From Candidatus Aphodovivens avistercoris (GTDB lineage: Bacteria > Actinomycetota > Coriobacteriia > Coriobacteriales > Eggerthellaceae), in the NCBI GenBank assembly GCA_018710945.1, contig DVIW01000021.1, positions 28,744-92,743 of the forward strand: a stretch of DNA of 64,000 nt, in the 5' to 3' direction. Made by a program: the position numbers and the translations under genes. Below the pieces are notes generated by a model. The model did no database searches. It saw nothing but the letters and a program-made list of their open reading frames with translations, and was not told the origin of the DNA. Every line of letters starts with the position of its first letter. Positions within the stretch are counted from its first letter, which is position 1. Positions 34,956 through 45,559 of this stretch are shown piece by piece.

Positions 34956-36590
34956 TCACCAGTGCGACACCACGCAGTCCCCCGGCTGGATCATGCTGTA
35001 GAGCTCCGCCGCCTTGTCCACCGGCAGGTTCACGCACCCGTGGCTGCCGTAGCCTTCCGCGTACATGCTGCCGCCGAACGCCGGCTGCCAGTTCGCGTCG
35101 TGCAGGCCGATGGAGTTGCCGTCGAAGGGCATCCAGTACGACACCTGCGTCTCGTAGATCTTCTTGCCGTTCTCGTAGCCGATCAACATGGAGGGGCTTT
35201 CCATGCCGTTGATCCAGTACACGCCCACCGACGTGTCGTGCTCGCCGTCCGGCGTGCCGGAGATGCAGTCCGACTCCCACACCAGCGCGCCCGAGTCGTC
35301 GTAGAAGCGCACGTGCTGCTCGGCCAGGTCGATGTCGATGTAGCGGTTGCCCCAGTCGCGCCCGCCCGGCCCGTTGTAGGCGCTGCCCGACGACAGCACG
35401 GGAACCTCCTGCTCGCCCACGGTGCCGGCAGCCACCGCGTCCTTCACCTGCGCCAGCAGCGCGTCGCGGTCCACCTCCCAGCCGTACACGCCGCCGCTGA
35501 CGGTGATCTGCTTCCCGTCGGCGCGCGTGTAGGTGCGCGTGGTGCCCACGGTGTTGCAGTCGGCCGTCAGCTGATCCACCCAGGCGGTCAGCGCGTCCTG
35601 GCTCAGCGTGGCGGAAAGCTCTTCGTCAAGCACCACCCACTGTGAGATCTGCGCCGCGTCCACCTTGGCCGCCACGTCCCCCGCCAGCGTCAGCGTCAGT
35701 TCGGCCGTGATCATCGTGTTCGCCTGGTCGGCCGCCTCCTGAAGCGCCGGCTCGGTGGACAGCACGGTGGGCTGCTGCAGCTCGTCCTTCGTCAGCTGCA
35801 CCGATTCGGTCAGCGACACCACCGCGTCGTCAACCACCTTGATGACGGCATCGGCATCCAGCGCCGTGCCCAGCTGCTCTTCCACGACGGCGAACTGGTT
35901 CAGATCGGTGTCGAAGGCGATGGTGGCGTTGACCGGCGGCGTCTTGTCGGCGTTGAACTCGTCCACGGCGGCGCGCACCGCTTCCTCCAAGCCGCTTTCG
36001 TTGTAGCTGGCGGCCAGCTGGCCCGTCTCGTCGTGGGACTGGAACACCTCGTAGGGCCACGCCCACGCGTTCACGTCCTCGTGCATGCGCGCGGCAACGG
36101 CCGCGCCGTCCACCGACATACCCGCCTCTTCGCTGGTCAGATCCAGCTGGAAGCCCTGGCCGCGCACGCTCAGCTCGTATTCGGAGGACGCTTGCTCGAC
36201 GCGCTGCTCCACCTCTTCCACCGTCAGAAGCGACAGGTCCATCTTCCCCGCCACGGTGCTGGGGAAGAACCTGCCGGAGAACACGACGACGCCCGCCAGG
36301 TAGGCGATGGCCAGGATGCCGAAGATGACGCCGAACACGATGGCGACCACCTTGCCGTGCTTCTTCTTCGGCTTGTCCGATAGCGCGGCCACGGGAACGA
36401 CGCCCTCCGCCGCCGGATAGGCGTCGTCCGAGAATTTCAGGTCGGGCTCGGCGCCCTCGCCCTTCTTCTCCTTCGGAGCTTTCGACGTCTCCTTCGCAGC
36501 CTTCGGCGCGTGCTTCGCTTTCTTGGTGGTGTCCTCGGGCTCCGCCGGTGCGGCGTGCTTGCCCTTGGTAGATGAATCCTTCTTGCCCAT
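34956..36590 (-). CDS. L,D-transpeptidase (YkuD) with peptidoglycan-binding domain
   Basis: The 544-residue protein has a long Lys/Ala/Glu-rich cytosolic N-terminus, one TM anchor (about 81-104), extracellular PG-binding repeats (VanW-associated PG_binding_4 type) and a C-terminal YkuD domain with H517 and catalytic C519 in GSHGCVNLP. It would form or remodel 3-3 cross-links between peptidoglycan stems. The ATG at 36590 is used; a GTG 6 nt upstream is possible. Its promoter has TGG-TACAAT 32 nt upstream of the start. Stands alone, convergent with the YbaK gene. Confidence 0.93.
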   Translation of the reverse strand: MGKKDSSTKGKHAAPAEPEDTTKKAKHAPKAAKETSKAPKEKKGEGAEPDLKFSDDAYPAAEGVVPVAALSDKPKKKHGKVVAIVFGVIFGILAIAYLAGVVVFSGRFFPSTVAGKMDLSLLTVEEVEQRVEQASSEYELSVRGQGFQLDLTSEEAGMSVDGAAVAARMHEDVNAWAWPYEVFQSHDETGQLAASYNESGLEEAVRAAVDEFNADKTPPVNATIAFDTDLNQFAVVEEQLGTALDADAVIKVVDDAVVSLTESVQLTKDELQQPTVLSTEPALQEAADQANTMITAELTLTLAGDVAAKVDAAQISQWVVLDEELSATLSQDALTAWVDQLTADCNTVGTTRTYTRADGKQITVSGGVYGWEVDRDALLAQVKDAVAAGTVGEQEVPVLSSGSAYNGPGGRDWGNRYIDIDLAEQHVRFYDDSGALVWESDCISGTPDGEHDTSVGVYWINGMESPSMLIGYENGKKIYETQVSYWMPFDGNSIGLHDANWQPAFGGSMYAEGYGSHGCVNLPVDKAAELYSMIQPGDCVVSHW

Positions 36591-36621
36591 GATCACTTTC
36601 AGGTCGGTTTACAGCCCCTGC

Positions 36622-36630
36622 ATTGTACCA
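36622..36630 (-). promoter_or_regulatory. Extended -10 promoter of the L,D-transpeptidase gene
   Basis: TGG-TACAAT on the minus strand; start point about 36615 and a ~25-nt leader. No good -35. Confidence 0.55.
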
Positions 36631-36819
36631 GTGTTAACCCCGCGCATAGCCGATAATTCACCTTGTTCGGCGCGGCGTTTCGAAACGCCACCCAATCGAC
36701 AGAATCCCCACACAGGCCCGGCGGCAGACCCCGCCCGCCGCGCCCCGGCAGTTCCCGCCGCAACCCGCGATGGCGATTCGCCGCAGATGGCGCCAAAGGG
36801 CGCCGCAACCCGCGCCCCG

Positions 36820-36828
36820 TGGTATGAT
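36820..36828 (+). promoter_or_regulatory. Extended -10 promoter of the 36911 gene and M42-smpB set
   Basis: TGG-TATGAT; start point about 36835, leader ~75 nt. The -35 position holds GCGCCG, a poor match. Confidence 0.5.
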
Positions 36829-36910
36829 TCAGGGCACGAAAACTCGCGCCGCCGCAGCGCCGGTCCGCACCGCGCCGCCGGCCCGCGCATCCGTTTCTAA
36901 GAAGGACGCC

Positions 36911-37192
36911 ATGCAGACCTACATCGCCCATTACTCCTCGCCCGCCGCATCGGATGCGCGGGCGAAGGGGCTGTTCGAGTTCGAGAGCGCCTCGCGCGCC
37001 GGGTCCAAGGCGAACCTGAAGGACGCGCGGCTGAAGATGCTCGAGCTCTACGGCAAGAACGCCGTTTCCTGGAACATCGTGAAGGTGGAGCGCAAGCGCG
37101 CCTCCGCCGAATCGTGCAACGAGCAGATGGAACTGGACTTTCGCGCGCCCAAGCCCGAGCGCAAGCGCGCGAAGCGGAAGGAGTGGTGGTGA
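36911..37192 (+). CDS. Small basic protein of unknown function
   Basis: A 93-residue protein starting MQTYIAHYSSP at an ATG with AAGGA upstream. The first ~55 residues read as a small alpha/beta unit (TYIAHY ... GLFEFESASRAGSKANLKDARLKMLELYG); the C-terminus is strongly basic (PERKRAKRKEWW), suggesting nucleic-acid or ribosome contact. No family recognised. Its stop shares one base with the ATG of the M42 peptidase gene (TGATG), so the two are translationally coupled. Confidence 0.75.
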   Translation: MQTYIAHYSSPAASDARAKGLFEFESASRAGSKANLKDARLKMLELYGKNAVSWNIVKVERKRASAESCNEQMELDFRAPKPERKRAKRKEWW

Positions 37193-38565
37193 TGAAGGCG
37201 AAGCACGAGCGCTTCCTGAAAGAGCTGCTTGAGACGCCCTCGCCGACGGGCTACGAGGTGCCGGTGGCCGACGCCGTGCGGGCGCGCCTGGCCGGCACGG
37301 CCGACGAGGTGCGCACCGACGTGATGGGCTCGGTCCACGCCCTGCTTTCCGGCAAGGGAGGCGGCCCCTCCTTCATGCTGGCCGCGCACATGGACGAGAT
37401 CGGCCTGATGGTCACCTACATCTCCGACGACGGCTTTTTGTCGGTGGCGCCCATCGGCGGCCTCGACGCGGCAATCCTGCCCGGGCTGCGCGTGGACGTG
37501 CACGCCGCCTCCGGCACGCTGCGCGGCGTCGTGGGCCGCAAGCCCATCCACCTCATCAAGGCCGACGAGCGCAAGTCGGTCACGCCCATCGACCAGCTCG
37601 TCATCGACCTGGGGCTTCCCGGCAAAGAGGTGAAGAAGCTCGTCAGCGTGGGCGACGCCATCACCTTCGGCGTGGGCTTCGAGCGCTTCGGCAAGCACAT
37701 GGCCGTCTCGCGCGCCTTCGACGACAAGGTGGGCGTGTGGATCGCCGTGCGCGTGCTGGAGCGCCTGGCGAAGAAGGGCCGCGCGGCGGGCGACTTCATC
37801 GCGGCGGCCACCGTCCAGGAGGAGATCGGCACGCGCGGCGCCACCACCTCGGCCTACGGCGTGAACCCCGACGTGGCCGTGGCCTTCGACGTGACGCACG
37901 CCACCGACTACCCCGGCATCGACAAGACCAAGCACGGCGACATCGCCTGCGGCGGCGGCCCGGTGATCGCGCGCGGCCCCAACATCAACCCGCTCGTGTT
38001 CGAGCGGCTGGTGGCGGCGGCGAAGAAGGAGGGCATCCCCTACCAGATCGAGGCCGAGCCCAGCGTCACCGGCACCGACGCCCGCGCCATCCAGGTGGCG
38101 CGCGGCGGCATCCCGTGCGGCCTGGTCTCCGTGCCGCTGCGCTACATGCACACGCCCACCGAGGTGGTGTGCCTGAAGGACCTCGAGGCCACGGTGAACC
38201 TGCTCGTGCGCTTCGCGCTCGATCTGGACGAGACCGCCTGCTTCGTCCCCGGCGTGGGCGCTGCCCCGTCATGCGTGGTTCCCGAGGACGACGAGCCGGA
38301 GGACACCGGCCTGTTCGACGCGCGCCCGGCCGACGACGACGTGGAAGAGGATGCGGAAGCGGAAGCTCCCGGCACCCAGGACGCCGCGGAAGCCGACGGC
38401 CCCGATGCCGAAGACGTTCCCGCGGCCGAACCGCAGCCGGATGCCGAGGCCGACGCGCCCGCAAATGGCGACGCGCCCGACGGCGAACCCGCCAGCGGCG
38501 ACCAGCCGGCCGACGACGACGCGGCCTGGCTGTTCGCCCCGAAGGACATGAAGGACAAGGAGTAG
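37192..38565 (+). CDS. M42-family metallopeptidase with acidic C-terminal extension
   Basis: The first ~350 residues form a co-catalytic dimetal aminopeptidase of family M42 with ligands H66 (AAHMDEIG), D178, E210/E211 (VQEEIG), D233 and H320 (YMHTPTEVV). These enzymes trim N-terminal residues from peptides in the cytosol, often as tetrahedral 12-mers. About 105 further residues, very rich in Asp, Glu, Ala and Pro and without fold, extend the usual length. The ATG at 37192 follows AAGGAG. Next gene, smpB, is 9 bp away. Confidence 0.92.
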   Translation: MKAKHERFLKELLETPSPTGYEVPVADAVRARLAGTADEVRTDVMGSVHALLSGKGGGPSFMLAAHMDEIGLMVTYISDDGFLSVAPIGGLDAAILPGLRVDVHAASGTLRGVVGRKPIHLIKADERKSVTPIDQLVIDLGLPGKEVKKLVSVGDAITFGVGFERFGKHMAVSRAFDDKVGVWIAVRVLERLAKKGRAAGDFIAAATVQEEIGTRGATTSAYGVNPDVAVAFDVTHATDYPGIDKTKHGDIACGGGPVIARGPNINPLVFERLVAAAKKEGIPYQIEAEPSVTGTDARAIQVARGGIPCGLVSVPLRYMHTPTEVVCLKDLEATVNLLVRFALDLDETACFVPGVGAAPSCVVPEDDEPEDTGLFDARPADDDVEEDAEAEAPGTQDAAEADGPDAEDVPAAEPQPDAEADAPANGDAPDGEPASGDQPADDDAAWLFAPKDMKDKE

Positions 38566-38574
38566 CCCGCTGCC

Positions 38575-39042
38575 ATGAAGCGAGAGGCGAAAACCATCGC
38601 GAAGAACCGCAAGGCGCTCCACGACTACGAGATCGTGGAGACCTACGAAGCGGGCATCCAGCTGACCGGCACGGAGGTGCGCTCGCTGCGCGAGAACAAC
38701 TGCCAGCTGACCGACTGCTTCGCGCTCATCCGCAAGGGCGAGGTGTGGATGCACGGCGTCCACATCCCCCCTTTCGCGCAGGGCAACCTGGCCAACCCCG
38801 ACCCCGACCGCAAGCGCAAGCTGCTTCTGCACCGCCGGCAGATACGCGAGCTCGACCGCAAGGTGAACGAGAAGGGCATGGCCCTGGTGCCGCTGAAGAT
38901 GTACTTCAAAGAAAACGCGCTGGTGAAGGTGGAGCTGGCGCTTGCCCGCGGCAAGAAGCTGCACGACAAGCGCGCCAGCATGGCCGAGCGCGACAGCAAA
39001 CGCGAGATCGAACGCGCGCTGAAAGAGCGCAGCCGTTACTAG
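38575..39042 (+). CDS. smpB: SsrA-binding protein SmpB
   Basis: Binds tmRNA and delivers it to stalled ribosomes for trans-translation. The 155-residue OB-fold protein has KNRKALHDYEIVETYEAGIQLTGTEVRSLR and the C-terminal basic tail KLHDKRASMAERDSKREIERALKERSRY that reads the empty mRNA channel. It lies 9 bp after the M42 gene. The tmRNA gene is 0.9 kb downstream on the opposite strand. Confidence 0.98.
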   Translation: MKREAKTIAKNRKALHDYEIVETYEAGIQLTGTEVRSLRENNCQLTDCFALIRKGEVWMHGVHIPPFAQGNLANPDPDRKRKLLLHRRQIRELDRKVNEKGMALVPLKMYFKENALVKVELALARGKKLHDKRASMAERDSKREIERALKERSRY

Positions 39043-39051
39043 GAGGCCGGA

Positions 39052-39747
39052 ATGTTTTTCAAGCGCAAGCGCAAGGCCGCGCAGCGGGAGCACCAGCAGG
39101 AGCAGGCCCAGCAGGAAGAGACCGTCTACTTCGAGGACGAGCCGCTTGAGGCCTCCGCGCCGCAACCGGAGGCGGAAGCCGAGGCCGCGCCGGAAGGCGA
39201 AGACGACGCGGAAGGCGCCCTGGAGGAAGAGGTCCTGGAAATCGAGTTCGACGAGGATGACATCCAGTGCTACCTTGTTGACGAGGACGACAACGAAGTG
39301 GGCTTCGTCCTGTTTGACGAGAACGGCAACGAGGTCGAGTACTACTACGCCGACGAGGATGAGGACGAAGCCGAAGGCGAAGAAGCCGAGACAGCCGACG
39401 CCGTCCCGTCCGCGAAGAAGCCCTCCGCGAAGCAGAGCAAGAACCTCGCGTTCCGCGCCGGCGCCGCGGCGGCCGGCGCCGCGATAGCCGGCAAGCACGC
39501 GGCAGAGGCGGGTGCGGAGAAGGCCAAGCAGGGCGTCGAGAAGGCGCGCAGTTGGGCCGACAAGTTCCAGCCCAACGACGACGGCGAGTACGACCTGGGC
39601 ATCACCCGCGAGGGCGTGGCCGAGGCCACCAGCGACATGAACACCATCTACCACGAGGGCGTGGAGACCATCGTCGAGCTGAAAAGCGCCTTCGACGACA
39701 TCAAAGAAGGCCTCGACCTCGGCGGCCTTTTGGGGAAGAAGAAGTAG
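39052..39747 (+). CDS. Highly acidic protein of unknown function
   Basis: A 231-residue protein with a short basic-aromatic start (MFFKRKRKAAQR), then a strongly acidic stretch (about 15-120) containing a small strand-rich unit (IQCYLVDEDDNEVGFVLFDENG), a Lys/Ala helix region, and a C-terminal segment WADKFQPNDDGEYDLGITREGVAEATSDMN. No family recognised. It starts 9 bp after smpB and ends before a strong terminator, so it belongs to the smpB transcript. The basic start followed by acid recalls the FtsY A-domain pattern. Confidence 0.8.
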   Translation: MFFKRKRKAAQREHQQEQAQQEETVYFEDEPLEASAPQPEAEAEAAPEGEDDAEGALEEEVLEIEFDEDDIQCYLVDEDDNEVGFVLFDENGNEVEYYYADEDEDEAEGEEAETADAVPSAKKPSAKQSKNLAFRAGAAAAGAAIAGKHAAEAGAEKAKQGVEKARSWADKFQPNDDGEYDLGITREGVAEATSDMNTIYHEGVETIVELKSAFDDIKEGLDLGGLLGKKK

Positions 39748-39812
39748 CGAAAACGCCCGTCCGCAGCCTGCGAAAAAGCGGCCAGGGCAGACCCTTCCCG
39801 CCTGTAACAGCA

Positions 39813-39852
39813 AAAAGGCCGGATCCGCTCCTAATAGCGGATCCGGCCTTTT
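39813..39852 (+). terminator. Strong intrinsic terminator of the smpB unit
   Basis: A 17-bp perfect palindrome (39813-39829 with 39836-39852, loop CCTAAT) with terminal T4/A4, able to act in both directions, 66 nt after the stop of the acidic protein gene. Confidence 0.95.
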
Positions 39853-39874
39853 CCGTCACGACAAAGCGAACAGC

Positions 39875-39911
39875 AAAAGGGGCGAACCCCCGGCGAGGGA
39901 GTTCGCCCCTT
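39875..39911 (-). terminator. ssrA: Intrinsic terminator of the tmRNA gene
   Basis: On the minus strand an 11-bp stem (39911-39901 with 39887-39877) ends in a TTTT run, 7 nt after the tmRNA 3' end. Confidence 0.88.
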
Positions 39912-39918
39912 CCTATTC

Positions 39919-40287
39919 TGGTGGAGGCGCGGAGAATCGAACTCCGGTCCATACTAGACGATCCGCAAGGCGCTACAAGCTTAGTCGATGCTCAGGGTTC
40001 GGAGAGGCGCGGCCCATCGACAGGCGTTGCCGCTCCTAGCCGGTTCGATCTTAGCTTCGGCCATACCGGCTACGTGCCGAAGCGCATTCCCCTGGGTTGA
40101 TGCCGAACCTCGGAGCGGGGAAGATCCGAGGACGACAGCCAGGCGCGATTAAGCAGCCATGGCGAGCGCCGGAGCGCTCTGGTAGTTCTTCTTGCCAATT
40201 AACTTGACGGTACCCCTGTTTAGCGTGGCGAGGAGACCACGGCTTGCTCCCTGCTTCATGCCTACCATGTCGAAACCAGTCGCCCCC
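39919..40287 (-). ncRNA. ssrA: tmRNA (ssrA)
   Basis: Both tRNA-like ends are clear: 5' GGGGGCG pairs with 3' CGCCTCC followed by A and encoded CCA, and the 3' part has the T arm GGAG-TTCGATT-CTCC. The 5' end continues ACTGGTTTCGAC, typical of tmRNA. The mRNA part encodes GKKNYQSAPALAMAA then TAA. Total about 369 nt, one-piece. It rescues ribosomes with SmpB, whose gene lies convergently nearby. A TTGACT/TAAAGT promoter is upstream. Confidence 0.95.
40149..40196 (-). other. tmRNA tag-peptide reading frame
   Basis: Codons for GKKNYQSAPALAMAA and TAA stop. The C-terminal AMAA is a ClpXP-type degron variant. The resume codon is taken as GGC from the alignment of the frame; one codon earlier cannot be excluded. 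Confidence 0.8.
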
Positions 40288-40414
40288 GATGGATTCCGGC
40301 GCCGCCTTGGCAGGCGAAGCGCCGCGGAGGGAAGGCCCCACCTTTTCAATGTGCTGCCGCCGCCCGCATTCCCAAGCAGCGGCATCGCCGAAGCCGTGCC
40401 TCAGCGGAACCCTC

Positions 40415-40442
40415 ACTTTATCGCTTGCGCGCCAAAAGTCAA
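40415..40442 (-). promoter_or_regulatory. Sigma-70 promoter of ssrA
   Basis: TTGACT (40442-40437), 16-bp spacer, TAAAGT (40420-40415) on the minus strand. Start point about 40408, so a ~120-nt 5' precursor must be removed (RNase P). Confidence 0.75.
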
Positions 40443-40574
40443 GCATTTGTCGGCATCGCCAACGACCGCAGTGCCGAAACCTCGTAAAGAAGGGCCCAAG
40501 AACTCGAAACCCTTCCGTCCACGCGTTGTGGAACACCCGCCTTCGAACCGGCACGGTCGCGTCCCCGCTCCCCC

Positions 40575-41759
40575 TCACAGCGCAGCGGTCACCTTGTTCG
40601 GTGCGAACACGCCCTTTTCGGTGACGATGGCGGTGATGAGCTCGGCGGGGGTCACGTCGAAGGCGGGGTTCCACACGTCCACGCCCGTGATGGGGCGCGG
40701 CAGCACCTCGGCGGGATCGCGCTGCTCGATGGGGATGAGCGAGCCGTCGGCCAGCGCGGCGTCGATGGTGGAGGTGGGCGCCGCCACGTAGAACGGGATG
40801 CCGTGGTGGCGCGCCAGAACGGCCACGCCGTAGGTGCCGATCTTGTTCGCGGCGTCGCCGTTGGCGGCAATGCGGTCCGCGCCCACCACCACCGCGTCCA
40901 CCTTTCCGGCAGCCATCAGGCTTGCGGCCATGTTATCGCAGATCAGCGTCACGGGGATGCCCACCTGCGCCAGCTCCCACGTCGTCAGGCGCGCGCCCTG
41001 GCCCACCGGGCGCGTTTCGTCGGCGTACACGCGCTCCACCTTGCCCTGCTCGGCGGCGGCGTACACGATGCTCAGCGCCGTGCCGTACTTCACGGTGGCC
41101 AGGCTGCCGGCGTTGCAGTGCGTCAGGACGCGCGCACCCGGCGCCAACAGCGCGGCGCCGTGGCGTCCGATGGCGCGGTTCGCGAACACGTCCTCGTCCT
41201 CCATGCGCAGCACCTCGTCGAACAGCGCGTCGGCGATCTGCCACGACGCCTCTGCGGCGCCGGCCTCATCCTGCGCGCGCCGCCGCATGCGCTCAACCGC
41301 CCAGGCCAGGTTCACCGCCGTAGGGCGCGCCTGCGCCACCTCGTCCGCAACGGCGCCCATGCGCTCCAGAAAGGCCGGCACGTCGCATGCGCAGCCGTGC
41401 CCGCGCGCCTCGACGGCGCCCTCCGCATCCGCCCACAGGGCCACCGCCGCAGCTCCCGCGATGCCGATGGCCGGCGCGCCGCGCACGGCGAGCGTCTTCA
41501 CGGCATCCACCACCTGCCGCCAGTCCCCCGTCTCCTCGAAGACGGTCTTGTAGGGAAGCTTCCGCTCGTCCAGGTAGACGAACCGCGCCCTTCCCTCCCC
41601 GTCGCGCCGCAGATCGACGGAGCGCGGCAGCGCATCGAGCCGCAGGCCCGCCACACCCGCGCCGCCGACTGCCGCGCTCGAGCCCGCCAGCGCGCCGCCG
41701 CCCGCAGCCGCCCCGTCCGCCGCGCGCATCACGTCCGCGCCGCATCCCCGCATCGCCAT
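40575..41759 (-). CDS. mtnA: S-methyl-5-thioribose-1-phosphate isomerase
   Basis: Isomerises 5-methylthioribose 1-phosphate to the ribulose form in methionine salvage; eIF2B-like fold. The 394-residue product has TLAVRGAPAIGIAGA, HCNAGSLATVKYGT (catalytic Cys) and the Asp-containing GADRIAANGDAANKIGTY. About 40 low-complexity Ala/Gly residues precede the usual start; ATG at 41759 has GGGAGGG 7 nt upstream. No other salvage gene is in the window, so it may instead serve a 5-deoxyribose-type pathway. Separated from ppdK by a terminator. Confidence 0.94.
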   Translation of the reverse strand: MAMRGCGADVMRAADGAAAGGGALAGSSAAVGGAGVAGLRLDALPRSVDLRRDGEGRARFVYLDERKLPYKTVFEETGDWRQVVDAVKTLAVRGAPAIGIAGAAAVALWADAEGAVEARGHGCACDVPAFLERMGAVADEVAQARPTAVNLAWAVERMRRRAQDEAGAAEASWQIADALFDEVLRMEDEDVFANRAIGRHGAALLAPGARVLTHCNAGSLATVKYGTALSIVYAAAEQGKVERVYADETRPVGQGARLTTWELAQVGIPVTLICDNMAASLMAAGKVDAVVVGADRIAANGDAANKIGTYGVAVLARHHGIPFYVAAPTSTIDAALADGSLIPIEQRDPAEVLPRPITGVDVWNPAFDVTPAELITAIVTEKGVFAPNKVTAAL

Positions 41760-41797
41760 CGCTTCCCTCCCTTTCCCCGGCGCCTTCCGCGCCGAAA

Positions 41798-41838
41798 CGC
41801 GAAGACGGGCCGCCCCCGCTTGCGCAGGACGGCCCGCC
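41798..41838 (-). terminator. ppdK: Terminator between ppdK and mtnA
   Basis: On the minus strand 41838-41830 pairs with 41812-41804 (9 bp, one mismatch) around a 17-nt loop, followed by TTCGCGTTTCGG, a broken U-tract. Confidence 0.6.
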
Positions 41839-41868
41839 TTCAGCCTCATGCCGCTCGTTGCGTGCGGG

Positions 41869-44607
<2,739 letters not shown>

Positions 44608-44665
44608 AGTTTCTCCTTAAAACGCGGCTTCCTTTCCCTGCCCGACCTGGGAAATGAGGTGGGCA

Positions 44666-45550
44666 TTATTGCATTTCGCCTGATGGCGGATGCACGCGCT
44701 CATAGTAACGCAAAATCTCCTGGGCGGTTTCCTCAACGGCTTTATTTTCGGTGTGCACCACTATGCAGCCCAGCTTGCGCATGAGCGCGCGGGCTCGTTC
44801 CAAGTCCTCGTAGACGTATTCGGGGTCGGCGTAGGAGGCCGCCACGCCGCCGGCGTTGCCCAACCGGCGCCGGCGGATGCCCACCAGCACGTCGGGGGTG
44901 GTCATGAGGCCGAACAGCCGCGTGCGGTCCACGTCGAGCAGCTGCCGCGGCGCCTCGGTGGAAGGATCCAGCGGGATGTTGGCCACCTTGTAGCCCTGCT
45001 GCGACAGGTAGATGGACACGGGCGTCTTCGACGAGCGCGACACGCCCAAAAGCACGATGTCGGCATGGATGAGGTCCTGGGGGTTGCGCCCATCGTCGTG
45101 GGCGATGGTGAACTCCAGCGCCTCGACGCGGCGGAAGTAGCGGCTGTCCACCGCATGCAGGCTGCCGGGCAGCCCCGCCGGGCAGCGGCCCGACAGCTGC
45201 GAGATGGCCTCCACGGCCTCGGTCATCAGGTCCACCACGATCAGCTCGTCCACCTCTTCGGCGTACTCGATCAGCTGGTCGCGCAGCTTGCGGTTGACCA
45301 GGGTGAAGAACACCAGCATGCGCCCGTCGCCGGTCTTCTGGTAGTGATAGGCGATGTGCGCGTCGATGAACGCCTTGATGTCGGCGAAGCGCTTCGCCTT
45401 CGGCATCACCTCGATGCACGGGTCCGACACCCCGAACTGCGCGGCCGCGGCGCGCGCGACCGCCTGCGCGGTCACGCCCACCGAGTCGCTGATGATGTGG
45501 ATGGTGGGGATGGGGGTCACGTTCACATGCAAGACGACGTCCTCTCCCAC
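44666..45550 (-). CDS. ppsR: Pyruvate, phosphate dikinase regulatory protein (kinase/phosphorylase)
   Basis: A DUF299-family bifunctional enzyme that inactivates PPDK by ADP-dependent phosphorylation of the Thr beside the catalytic His, and reverses it by phosphorolysis. HIISDSVGVTAQAVA at the start and the P-loop GVSRSSKTP are diagnostic. A GTG at 45550 is given; a TTG at 45532 has a better GGAGAGG site and may be the true start. It sits between glyS (9 bp) and ppdK (58 bp), the arrangement common in Gram-positives. Confidence 0.93.
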   Translation of the reverse strand: MGEDVVLHVNVTPIPTIHIISDSVGVTAQAVARAAAAQFGVSDPCIEVMPKAKRFADIKAFIDAHIAYHYQKTGDGRMLVFFTLVNRKLRDQLIEYAEEVDELIVVDLMTEAVEAISQLSGRCPAGLPGSLHAVDSRYFRRVEALEFTIAHDDGRNPQDLIHADIVLLGVSRSSKTPVSIYLSQQGYKVANIPLDPSTEAPRQLLDVDRTRLFGLMTTPDVLVGIRRRRLGNAGGVAASYADPEYVYEDLERARALMRKLGCIVVHTENKAVEETAQEILRYYERVHPPSGEMQ

Positions 45551-45559
45551 GGATCTGCC

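Larger units (their letters stand above)
36591..36910. other. Divergent intergenic region (L,D-transpeptidase / small basic protein)
   Basis: These 320 bp carry two outward promoters, at 36622-36630 (minus) and 36820-36828 (plus). Between them is GC-rich sequence without a supported gene or RNA. Confidence 0.5.
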
